From: Paenibacillus odorifer
GTDB lineage: Bacteria > Bacillota > Bacilli > Paenibacillales > Paenibacillaceae
Direction: 5' to 3'
DNA: 64,000 nt
Assembly (NCBI RefSeq): GCF_000758725.1
Contig: NZ_CP009428.1
Coordinates: forward strand, 3,410,001 to 3,474,000
Shown here: positions 25,831-34,147 of the stretch, one piece after another
Numbering within the stretch: position 1 is the stretch's first letter
How the letters are laid out: the number at the start of each line of letters is the position of its first letter
The notes under the pieces: model-generated
Told to the model about the DNA's origin: nothing
The model's database searches: none
The model's input: only the letters and a program-made list of their open reading frames with translations
Program-made: the position numbers and the translations under genes

Positions 25831-26400
25831 ATGAAATTGAACGTGAAAAACAAAGAACCTCGAAGTAAAAAGGAGATTCTTACTGCAACTCTAGAAATGT
25901 TGGAATCTAACAGTTATTCATCATTAACGATTGAGGCTATTGCAGCACAAGCTAGAGTTGGCAAAACAACCATCTATAGATGGTGGGAAAATAAAGCACG
26001 GCTTGTATTGGACGCTTTTCTAATGACCGTAGAATCAGAGTTTGAATTTGATAGCAATAAATCCATTGAGGTTAACTTTAAACAACAGCTTGAAGCTTTA
26101 GCTCGTATCCTCAATAGCAAAATCGGGAAATCCACTTTAACTATAGTTACAGAGAGCGAAGAAATCGCGAAAGATTTTTACGTATTGTTTTTAATGACTA
26201 AAAGAAATGAAGCCAAACAATTACTCCAAGCAGCCATAGATAAGGGAGAATTGAAGTCAACAATTAACCTGGATATAACTTTAGATCTGCTTTATGGTCC
26301 CATTTACTTTCAAATTCTCATCTATAAAAAAATTCCGGATGCGGATTACATAAAGGATTTGTTGATCCATGTCTTGGAAGGCATCACTGTTGCAAATTAA
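25831..26400 (+). CDS. TetR-family transcriptional regulator
   Basis: The 189-residue protein has a TetR DNA-binding domain (LTIEAIAAQARVGKTTIYRWWENKARLVLDAF, about residues 28-60) and a C-terminal domain of the TetR_C_11 kind (YGPIYFQILIYKKIPDADYIKDLL). AGGAGGTG lies just before the ATG. It is followed by an MFS exporter and a flavin monooxygenase remnant, a standard arrangement for drug-responsive export, and probably represses all three. Confidence 0.85.
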   Translation: MKLNVKNKEPRSKKEILTATLEMLESNSYSSLTIEAIAAQARVGKTTIYRWWENKARLVLDAFLMTVESEFEFDSNKSIEVNFKQQLEALARILNSKIGKSTLTIVTESEEIAKDFYVLFLMTKRNEAKQLLQAAIDKGELKSTINLDITLDLLYGPIYFQILIYKKIPDADYIKDLLIHVLEGITVAN

Positions 26401-26425
26401 TAGTAAACCGGGGGATATTCACTTT

Positions 26426-27661
26426 ATGAATCAGACGATAGACGTTCAGAATTACAATAAGAACTATTCATTAATGACGATTATTTTATTTTGGTGTGGT
26501 TTAGTTATTCTAACTAGCATGTATATTACAATTCCATTATCCGAAGTGTTTTCGCATGCCTTCCAGATTAGCCCGAGTGAGGCGGCTTGGATTGGGAGTT
26601 CATTTTCTCTTTGTTATGCTCTGGGCTGTCTTTTGTATGGACCTTTCTCAGACAGGTATGGACGTAAAGTATTTTTAGTAGCTAGCATTATTGGGTTAAC
26701 CGTAGTTACGCTTGCGCTAGGATTTGTGGATAGTTTTTACGGGCTTATTATGCTCAGAGGAGTGCAAGGCCTAGTGGCTGCTGCATTTGCACCTATTGCG
26801 CTAGTGTATGCAGGGGAAATGTTCCCGCCTCTTAAAAGATTAACAGCCGTTGGATTTATAAGCTCAGGACTGTTAATGGCAGGCATAGTAGGCCAGGTTT
26901 TTAGTGGGATTGTTAACGAAGCTCTTGGCTGGCGTGCTATTTTCTTTATTTTGGGGATTGTGTATGGTATTACTTCAGTGATTGTAATGAGGTTCCTTCC
27001 TAAAGATGAAATGCTAAGACCGAAAGAAAATGTTCTGCGGAAGTTTAAACAAATGACATTTCTGCTAAAACAATCACAATTGCTTTTGGCTTTTGCGATA
27101 ACCTTTATGCTTCTATTAACTTTAGTTGGCATGTACACTGTTTTGGGAAGTTATTTAAGCTCAGCTAAGTTTGGACTTTCCTCACAGGATATCCTTTATA
27201 TTCGTGCATTTGGAATCGCGGGGATGCTTTTATCACCCTTTTCCGGAAGAATTGCTCAAAAACTGGGAATGGCCGCTGTTCTAAGGGGAGGCTTAGCTTT
27301 AGCTGCAATTGGGTTGCTTGCTCTAGGTTTTAGCACGAACCTGCCATTTCTTGTCCTAATGAGCGTTGTATTTGTGGCTGGTATCGCGCTGGTAACTCCC
27401 GTTATCATCTCAATCGTCAGTCAATTAGGGGGAAATGCAAGAGGGTCTGCTATTTCATTCAATGCATTTATTCTATTCCTAGGTGCTAGCACAGGCCCGA
27501 TATTAGCTTTGAAATTATTAAAAACAGAAAATTATTCGTTATCCTTTACTATATTAGGTTCTATTCTTTTATTAGGTTTTTTAATCTCTCTTTTTCTTAG
27601 ATTATCGGCTAGGGTTCCAGTAGTGAAAAATGAACGGGCTGCTTCTTTACCCACAGAGTGA
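26426..27661 (+). CDS. MFS transporter (drug efflux type)
   Basis: The 411-residue, 12-helix major facilitator has the loop 2-3 signature YGPFSDRYGRKVFLV and the drug:H+ antiporter text LIMLRGVQGLVAAAFAPIALVY. I choose the ATG at 26426, ten bases after GGGGGA; the open frame from 26369 overlaps the TetR gene. Its stop overlaps a GTG in the next frame. Substrate unknown; inferred to be an organic toxin sensed by the TetR protein. Confidence 0.83.
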   Translation: MNQTIDVQNYNKNYSLMTIILFWCGLVILTSMYITIPLSEVFSHAFQISPSEAAWIGSSFSLCYALGCLLYGPFSDRYGRKVFLVASIIGLTVVTLALGFVDSFYGLIMLRGVQGLVAAAFAPIALVYAGEMFPPLKRLTAVGFISSGLLMAGIVGQVFSGIVNEALGWRAIFFILGIVYGITSVIVMRFLPKDEMLRPKENVLRKFKQMTFLLKQSQLLLAFAITFMLLLTLVGMYTVLGSYLSSAKFGLSSQDILYIRAFGIAGMLLSPFSGRIAQKLGMAAVLRGGLALAAIGLLALGFSTNLPFLVLMSVVFVAGIALVTPVIISIVSQLGGNARGSAISFNAFILFLGASTGPILALKLLKTENYSLSFTILGSILLLGFLISLFLRLSARVPVVKNERAASLPTE

Positions 27662-27666
27662 TAGGA

Positions 27667-28703
27667 ATGATTAAAGAAACGGAGATTTGCATTGTTGGTG
27701 GTGGACCTTCAGGTCTCTTTCTAGGGCTGCTGTTAGCCAAAAACGGAATTAGAGTTACTGTACTGGAAAGTCAAACAAGCTTTAATCGCAAGTTTAGAGG
27801 AGAAGTTCTCCAGCCTCGATTTGTAAGGCTCATGAAAGAGCTGAACCTGGAACAGCGTCTTGAAAAGTATGAGCATATAAAATTATTTAATGCCGAAATA
27901 TGGAATAATAAAAAATATATCACTCAAATTGATTATAAAAAGGAAATGCCAGAGGGACCTTACGCAATTAAAATAAAACAATCCGTCCTGTTAACTTTTC
28001 TTTATGATCTAGCAAAGGATTATACTAATTTTGTGCTCGTTTTTAACGCTAAGGTCACTTCAACTATTAAAAGTGCAAATCGAACAGTCGGGGTAAACGC
28101 CTTAGTAGATGGACAAATAGTAACTTCATAGGACTTCCTTATTCCTCTGATTGTGTGCAAATAGGTTTTACAATGAAGAAAGACCAATGGAATACCATAA
28201 AAAGAAAAGGCATCGAACCATTAAAGCTTGAATTCATAAAGGCCTTTCCTGAGCTTGAAGAAGACATTGAAAAAATCAGTGATTTCAAATCGTTCGTTTC
28301 TATCCAATCAGAGACTTTTATGGTGGACAATTGGCATGATAAGGGTTGTATTCTAATCGGTGATGCTGCACATTGTTCTTCTCCACTCGGAGCTATCGGA
28401 TTGTCCTTGGCTTTTGAAACAGCGCTGGTCACAGCTGAACTTATTGTTACATCAAAATTAGAGCCAAATCATGAATACAAGCGTTTAGATCGTTTGCAGT
28501 CCATTCGTAATCGGGAAATTCGTTTAGTGCATTTTGCTCAACAGTTGATAATCAGCATGATCGTTAAATCCCCTAAAGGGATTAAAAACTTCTCGCTAGC
28601 GTGCATGAAACTGATGGGAAATAGCAGGATCGCTAGATATTTAATGCGGAGATTCTTTTTGGGGAGTCCTAAAATAACGGTTGATAATGCCTTTAAATTT
28701 TAA
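27667..28703 (+). pseudogene. FAD-dependent aromatic-ring monooxygenase, broken
   Basis: The two halves lie in different frames. The first (27667-28131) has the FAD Rossmann start EICIVGGGPSGLFLGLLLAKNG and EVLQPRFVRLMKELN; it stops at 28129. The second (open upstream of 28155 to 28703) has the GDAAHCSSPLGAIGLSLAFETA flavin-binding motif. In group A flavoprotein hydroxylases a GADG fingerprint of about 30-50 residues lies between these parts; it is missing here, so a deletion with a frame change near 28120 is the simplest reading. An intact gene would have about 390 residues. Function would have been hydroxylation of a drug or aromatic compound alongside the MFS exporter. Confidence 0.72.
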
Positions 28704-28708
28704 CGAAG

Positions 28709-28747
28709 CCTCATTCCTAAGTAGAGTTCATTGGGAATGAGGTTATT
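28709..28747 (+). terminator. terminator after the TetR-MFS-monooxygenase operon
   Basis: CCTCATTCC (28709-28717) pairs with GGAATGAGG (28734-28742), followed by TTATTTT. Confidence 0.75.
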
Positions 28748-28752
28748 TTAAT

Positions 28753-28791
28753 TTGTTGAAACGCAAAGAATTTGTATAGAAAACGCTTTCT
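28753..28791 (+). promoter_or_regulatory. promoter with overlapping cre site for second YesM/YesN operon
   Basis: TTGTTG (28753-28758), 16-base spacer, TATAGA (28775-28780). AGAAAACGCTTTCT (28778-28791) matches the cre consensus at 13 of 14 positions and overlaps the -10 and start region, the classic place for CcpA repression. Confidence 0.6.
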
Positions 28792-28845
28792 ATCCATTGT
28801 AAAATACAGGTTGAGGTGTAATTACAAAACAAGGATGGAAATCCC

Positions 28846-30588
28846 ATGCGGATCAAATTTAATATTTTTCAGAAAATGTTAGTGTTATTGCTGATTCTGC
28901 TAACTCCGGTTGTGGCGCTGTACTATTATTCTACCTCTAAGAGCATCAACGTCATACAGGAGGAGCTTATCAAAGCCAGCCTGAACCGGATGGAGCTTTT
29001 CGTGGCACAACTGGATGCCAGCATTGAGAAGTTCGACTTAGTCTCCGCACCTATGCTCGTTGACACGAACGTGCTGGAGTACCTTTACAACCTCAACATG
29101 AGCGATTATTCCCTAATGAAAACAAGGCTGCTGATCCAAGAGAAGCTGTCGCTGGCCAGCGCATCGGGCAACTGGCGCAATGACGTAACCGTCTATTTCC
29201 CGCAACGAGACGATAGTATTTCTTCTTCCCCCTCCTATGAATATGACCTTCAAGAGTTTGAAAGCCGATTTTCGCTAGGGTGGAGCTACAGCGAAGATTT
29301 GGAGATTGGCTCCGGTTTTACTCGAACTTATGTCACTACGGGTTACAAACCAGCCCGTCCGGACGATCTGGATGTTGCCGTTCGCATTAACCTCTACAAG
29401 TGGAGCTTCGAAAATTTGCTTGATACCTACAAATCTGGTCACTCTGACAACCCGTTTTTTTACAAAGAAGGACATGCCATCATCGCCAGCCGGTCCGCAG
29501 ATGGGCCCAAGATGGACCAAATTATCACGGAATTAGGCGACAGGATCAATAGCCGGGATTCAAGTTTTTTAATTCATTCCTTCGACGGCAGGCCTTATCT
29601 GATTACCTATTATTATTCCAATATTCTTGAGTGGCATCTCGTCGATTCTGTTCCACTTAACCAGATTATCGGACCTATCAAGCAACAGCGGTTATTGTTT
29701 GGAGCTTCTTCGATTATTTTGCTCCTATCCTGTATTACCGCCGCGTCTGCCTTGTACTGGAACGTACATCGGCCTATCTTTCAACTTGTGCGTGCGGTGC
29801 AGCGGATTAAGGAAGGCGATTACGCCTACCGCCTGCCGAAGAAATCAAACAATGAATTCACGTTCCTGATGCAGAACTTTAACGAGATGGCGACGCAGAT
29901 CCAAGATCTCATCGAGAATGTCCTACAATCGCGTATCCTTGCGCGCGATGCTACGCTAAAACAGCTACAAGCACAGATTCATCCTCATTTTCTGTACAAT
30001 TGTTTAGGTTTCATCATTAATATGACCAAGATGGGAAAGAATCGGGCTGTCATAGACATGGCGTATCATCTGGCCGACTATTACCGGTATACGACGCGAA
30101 TGGATAATCAAGGAGTCAGCCTGGGGGAAGAACTGGCGTTCGTGCGCATTCACCTCGAGATTCTTCGGCTTCGCAATGAGACGCTGTCCTACAGCATCGA
30201 ACTGCCTGAAGAGTTGGCGGAGCTGCGAATTCCCCGGCTTCTTATCCAACCGATCGTGGAGAATGCGATCGTGCATGGACTTGAGAACGTCGAATATCCA
30301 GGCCGGGTTGAAATTAGAGTTTACGTCAATGAAGACCAATTGCACTTGGAAGTGGAGGATAACGGAAAAGGATTAAATAAAGAACGGATGGACCAACTGC
30401 AAATGGAGCTTCATATTCCGGCCAGCGAATATGCAGGCTGCGGTCTTTGGAACGTATATCAAAGACTGCAAGGCAACTTCGGTTCAGACGCTCAAATTGA
30501 GTTTTGCCCGTCCAGACTGGGGGGGCTAAACGTGAGGCTGATTTGGAGACTTGGGATGAAAGACGAAACGAAGGAGGAAGAGCAATGA
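28846..30588 (+). CDS. YesM-family sensor histidine kinase
   Basis: The 580-residue membrane kinase has transmembrane helices at about residues 12-30 and 283-303 around an extracellular sensor, then HAMP, the His_kinase box LKQLQAQIHPHFLYNCLGFI (His in HPHF), and HATPase (IVENAIVHGLE, DNGKGLN). It overlaps the next regulator by four bases (ATGA, 30585-30588). It probably senses a plant cell-wall sugar for the GH9 locus downstream. Confidence 0.85.
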   Translation: MRIKFNIFQKMLVLLLILLTPVVALYYYSTSKSINVIQEELIKASLNRMELFVAQLDASIEKFDLVSAPMLVDTNVLEYLYNLNMSDYSLMKTRLLIQEKLSLASASGNWRNDVTVYFPQRDDSISSSPSYEYDLQEFESRFSLGWSYSEDLEIGSGFTRTYVTTGYKPARPDDLDVAVRINLYKWSFENLLDTYKSGHSDNPFFYKEGHAIIASRSADGPKMDQIITELGDRINSRDSSFLIHSFDGRPYLITYYYSNILEWHLVDSVPLNQIIGPIKQQRLLFGASSIILLLSCITAASALYWNVHRPIFQLVRAVQRIKEGDYAYRLPKKSNNEFTFLMQNFNEMATQIQDLIENVLQSRILARDATLKQLQAQIHPHFLYNCLGFIINMTKMGKNRAVIDMAYHLADYYRYTTRMDNQGVSLGEELAFVRIHLEILRLRNETLSYSIELPEELAELRIPRLLIQPIVENAIVHGLENVEYPGRVEIRVYVNEDQLHLEVEDNGKGLNKERMDQLQMELHIPASEYAGCGLWNVYQRLQGNFGSDAQIEFCPSRLGGLNVRLIWRLGMKDETKEEEQ

Positions 30589-32168
30589 ATAGCCTGCTTG
30601 TAGTTGATGACGAGAAACATTATGCGGACAGTCTGGCAGATACAATTCCATGGGCGACACTTGGTATCTCCCGCGTTTGGAAGGCTTACAGCGCGAGCGA
30701 GGCACTTGCTCTGATAGACACCTTCCCCATTGACATCCTTATGACGGATATCCGTATGCCCCGCATGAACGGTCTGGAACTGATCGAACAGGCCAGGCTT
30801 CGTATTCCAGGGCTGAAGTGCCTGCTCCTCACAGGTTATGCGGACTTCGATTACGCCCGAAAAGCGATTGAGCTGCAAGCGCTCGATTACCTGATGAAGC
30901 CCGCGAAGGACGAGCAGCTACTTACGGCAATGGGCCGGATCATTAAGCAGCTTGAGCAGGAGCGATCAATCGAACAGGGCTTCCGTATCTACCGAGACAA
31001 TAGTGCAGAACTGAAAGCAGGGTTGTTGCTCAAAGTGCTCAGCGGAAATCTGAATAGCAAGGCGCTTGCAGAGAAGTTAAAGCTGTTTGACCTCCCTCTT
31101 CCGATACCAGGTCATGTCTCGATGTGCCTGGTCCGATTGGGTTCCCCCTTCGATGGACAAGACCTCTATTCGCAGTCACTGATCCGGTTCGCGGTAACAA
31201 ACATGCTGGAAGAATTGCTGATGGACCGCTATGACTGCTGGTCGGCGGCGGATGATGAAGGAAACCTGCTCGCTCTGGTATACGACCTGTCAGGAGCACC
31301 ACCCGATCCGGAATGGGTGCTTGAGCGGATAGAGCGATTAAAGCAAGAAGTACAGGGTTTGCTTAAAGGTGAAATTTCTGTAGGGGAAACCGACTGCTTA
31401 TTCCCGGAAGGACTGCAAGCTAGTTATATGACAGCTAAATCACGATTGGATAGTGACGGTTTTTCGGGTGGGCAGGTGCCAGAGCGGAATGAAGAGGAAG
31501 CGCGTCTTATGCGCAAGCTCTATGAAACGCCTCTGCTGACACATCTTTTGGAAACGGAGCAATGGGAAGCGGCGGAAGTTAAGATCCGAGCGTTTGTGTC
31601 ACCGCTAATGCATACGGGTTCGCCTTACCTCATGCGCGATGTCTTTTTCTTTCTCTCCAATGCCTTCCAGTATATCGCGAATCGCAGCGGCAGGACGCTG
31701 GCCCAAATGCTCACTCCTGAGCAATCGGCTTTCGTTAAAGGAAAAGCGATGCTGCACGCGTCGCAGCTGGAAAGCTGGGCGCTCGACTTACTACGCACAC
31801 TTCGCGATAAGCTAGGGGAGGAGACCGAGGATCACAGCCAGGTGATCATCCGGAAGACGCAACTCTACATCCAGAAAGAGCTGGACAAGGACTTGTCACT
31901 TACTTTGCTGGCCAAACGCGTCTTCGTACATCCTAACCATCTGTCAAAAATCTTTAAGCAGTGTACAGGCACTACCGTATCCCAATATATTTACGAGCAG
32001 CGTATGCTCAAAGCCTGCGAGGTGCTCAAGCATACAAATAATAAAATCTACCATATTGGTGAAAGTATTGGCTATCCCAATACCAACTGGTTTATTCGGA
32101 AATTCCGTGACTATTATCAGGTGACGCCGCAGGAATTCAGGGATAGATACCGATCGGGAATGGAGTGA
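30585..32168 (+). CDS. YesN-family response regulator with AraC DNA-binding domain
   Basis: The 527-residue regulator has a receiver domain (Asp in ILMTDIRMPRMNGLEL, Lys in YLMKPAK) and a C-terminal double helix-turn-helix (LTLLAKRVFVHPNHLSKIFKQ; IYHIGESIGYPNTNWFIRKF). I use ATG 30585 after AAGGAGGAAG. Expected to activate the binding protein, GH9 and permease genes that follow. Confidence 0.86.
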   Translation: MNSLLVVDDEKHYADSLADTIPWATLGISRVWKAYSASEALALIDTFPIDILMTDIRMPRMNGLELIEQARLRIPGLKCLLLTGYADFDYARKAIELQALDYLMKPAKDEQLLTAMGRIIKQLEQERSIEQGFRIYRDNSAELKAGLLLKVLSGNLNSKALAEKLKLFDLPLPIPGHVSMCLVRLGSPFDGQDLYSQSLIRFAVTNMLEELLMDRYDCWSAADDEGNLLALVYDLSGAPPDPEWVLERIERLKQEVQGLLKGEISVGETDCLFPEGLQASYMTAKSRLDSDGFSGGQVPERNEEEARLMRKLYETPLLTHLLETEQWEAAEVKIRAFVSPLMHTGSPYLMRDVFFFLSNAFQYIANRSGRTLAQMLTPEQSAFVKGKAMLHASQLESWALDLLRTLRDKLGEETEDHSQVIIRKTQLYIQKELDKDLSLTLLAKRVFVHPNHLSKIFKQCTGTTVSQYIYEQRMLKACEVLKHTNNKIYHIGESIGYPNTNWFIRKFRDYYQVTPQEFRDRYRSGME

Positions 32169-32176
32169 TTGGGCCG

Positions 32177-33919
32177 GTGAAGAAGCAAAAAAGAAAGGCC
32201 AGATTTCTATGGGCAGTTCTGAGCGGAGTACTGCTAGTTTCCGGCTGTTTAAGTAACACAGGGAAAACGGCACAGAACAGTACATCCAATGGGGAAACGA
32301 AGCCGGTATGGGATTTTAAATACGATCCGCCTATAACCATCACAACAGGAATCGTGGACGAGAATCGGCCTAACGCATTCAAGCCAGATGAGAGCCTTAC
32401 AGACAACGTGCATACCCGCTGGATGGAAGATAATCTGGGAATCGTCACGAAGTTTGATTGGATTGTCAGCAAGTTCGAGGATGCAGATACCAAAATTCGG
32501 CTGGCGCTGGCTGTGAATGGCAAGCTGCCGGACACCCTTAGCGCTGAAGGAGACATCCTGAAGTATCTGCTGAAAGCCGACAAGCTGCTTCCGCTGGATG
32601 ATGCCATCGAGAAGTATGCGCATCCTAAGCTAAAAGAAGCGCTCGAGAAGTACGCTTATACTATGGCAGAAGTGACCAAAGACGGCAAGATATATGGACT
32701 TCCCCGTTTTAGTGCAGGAGATGAGGGAACGGTCATGTGGATCCGTAAGGATTGGCTTGAGAAACTGTCGCTGAACCCGCCTACGACGATAAGTGAGTTG
32801 GAGAACGTGCTGAAGGCATTTTCTGAACAAGATCCTAATGGGAATGGCGAAGATGACGAAGTTGGTCTGGCGGTTCCGCTAAAGGAAGGTCCCTGGAGCT
32901 GGATGGGGCAGACAGATGCGATCGGCGGAGCTTTTTCAAGGCAGATGATTAGCACGTCTGACATCAAACTGTTCTGGAATGAGGACGAGAAGGGCAGCTT
33001 GATGTTTGGCGCCGTACATCCGGATGCTAAGAAATACCTGGAAACGATGGCGTCCTGGATGGCGAAGGGCTACATGGACAGAGATGCAGGCATGCAGGAC
33101 CCGAGCCAAGCGTCCGAACTGGCGGTTAACGGAATGGCTGGTGTCATGTTCGGCCCGTTTTGGATGGGAGCCTGGCCGCTCGGCGATACAGTGAAGGTCG
33201 ACCCGGAAGCGGATTGGGAGGCTTATTCCCTTCCTGCCGGACCGGATGGGTTAAAGGGCAAGGCACAAAAGCCGTTGTACGGTATCTATACGGTGTTCAG
33301 CAAGGATTTCACGAATATGGAAGCCTGGTTCGCTTATTATAACAAGTTGCTTGCCAAAAATTTCGGACCGGATGATCCGTACTTCGATCCCCGATTCGCA
33401 CAAGGGTTTCACGAAGGTTACGATTATGTGATCATGAACGACAAGGTCATTACTGTCAATTTTGCGACTGAAGGCGTGCCGAATGATAAGTGGCCGCTTG
33501 CGGACGGGTCTTCAATGGATATGCGCTGGATGCTCTATCCGCTGACAGGTGGCGCTCCAGCCTTGCCTTATATGAATGCGGATGCAATCAGAAAATTATC
33601 TGAAAATTCGGAAGCCATAGTGACGACGCCGATCGAACAAGCCATTAAAGGTTTGAATTCGGCTCAACTTACGGCGGCTGGGGTAGCGATTGCCGAGCAG
33701 GGACTCGAAATCCCGAACCGGTACCACGGACCTTTAACGGACGGGATGGAGAAACACGGAGTGTTCCTGCAGAAACTCGCAACGGAGAGTTATCTGAGCA
33801 TCATTTATAGCGAGAAGCCGCTCTCCTACTTTGATGAGTTCGTAGCCCAATTTTACAAGAATGGCGGCGACGTAATCACGAGAGAAGTAAATAATTGGTA
33901 CATGGAAAACAAGCCATAA
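32177..33919 (+). CDS. extracellular sugar-binding lipoprotein (family 1)
   Basis: The protein of about 580 residues has a strongly basic signal (KKQKRKAR), hydrophobic core and lipobox LVSGC, then a binding-protein fold including DPNGNGEDDEVGLAVP, an EF-hand-like loop common in LplA-type proteins. GTG at 32177 gives a clean lipoprotein signal; GTG at 32165, overlapping the regulator stop, is the alternative. No permease follows directly: the nearest are at 37606 and 38588, past the GH9 gene. It may be a sensing partner of the YesM kinase. Confidence 0.8.
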   Translation: MKKQKRKARFLWAVLSGVLLVSGCLSNTGKTAQNSTSNGETKPVWDFKYDPPITITTGIVDENRPNAFKPDESLTDNVHTRWMEDNLGIVTKFDWIVSKFEDADTKIRLALAVNGKLPDTLSAEGDILKYLLKADKLLPLDDAIEKYAHPKLKEALEKYAYTMAEVTKDGKIYGLPRFSAGDEGTVMWIRKDWLEKLSLNPPTTISELENVLKAFSEQDPNGNGEDDEVGLAVPLKEGPWSWMGQTDAIGGAFSRQMISTSDIKLFWNEDEKGSLMFGAVHPDAKKYLETMASWMAKGYMDRDAGMQDPSQASELAVNGMAGVMFGPFWMGAWPLGDTVKVDPEADWEAYSLPAGPDGLKGKAQKPLYGIYTVFSKDFTNMEAWFAYYNKLLAKNFGPDDPYFDPRFAQGFHEGYDYVIMNDKVITVNFATEGVPNDKWPLADGSSMDMRWMLYPLTGGAPALPYMNADAIRKLSENSEAIVTTPIEQAIKGLNSAQLTAAGVAIAEQGLEIPNRYHGPLTDGMEKHGVFLQKLATESYLSIIYSEKPLSYFDEFVAQFYKNGGDVITREVNNWYMENKP

Positions 33920-33999
33920 TATTGTGGCTTGTTTTCTTCTATGTTCCTTTATTTCTTCTATATAACAGGATTAACTTATTGAATTAAAATGATTTTATT

Positions 34000-34013
34000 A
34001 GAAAGCGTTTTCA
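34000..34013. promoter_or_regulatory. cre (CcpA) site before the GH9 gene
   Basis: AGAAAGCGTTTTCA matches all 14 positions of WGWAANCGNTNWCA. It lies about 135 bases before the cellulase start, so glucose repression of the enzyme is very likely. Confidence 0.75.
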
Positions 34014-34073
34014 ATAAAAAGAGGTGATGGTATACGAAGCTAATCATAGAGTAACTCTCACAACTAAGTGTAA

Positions 34074-34140
34074 ACTTTCGAACTGAGTTTTGTTTGAAGC
34101 GGAGCGAAGCAATTTTATGCTCACAAAACTTTTTAGGAGG
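34074..34140 (+). promoter_or_regulatory. leader element copy B before the GH9 gene
   Basis: The segment matches 8951-9015: ACTTTCGAA, GAGTTTTG, TTGAAG, then TTATGCTCACAAAACTTTTT and AGGAGG. AGTTTTG (34086-34092) can pair with CAAAACT (34124-34130) just before the ribosome site. The middle differs (GCGGAGCGAAGCAA), with GAGC / GCTC able to form an inner stem. Confidence 0.5.
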
Positions 34141-34147
34141 AGAGGTA

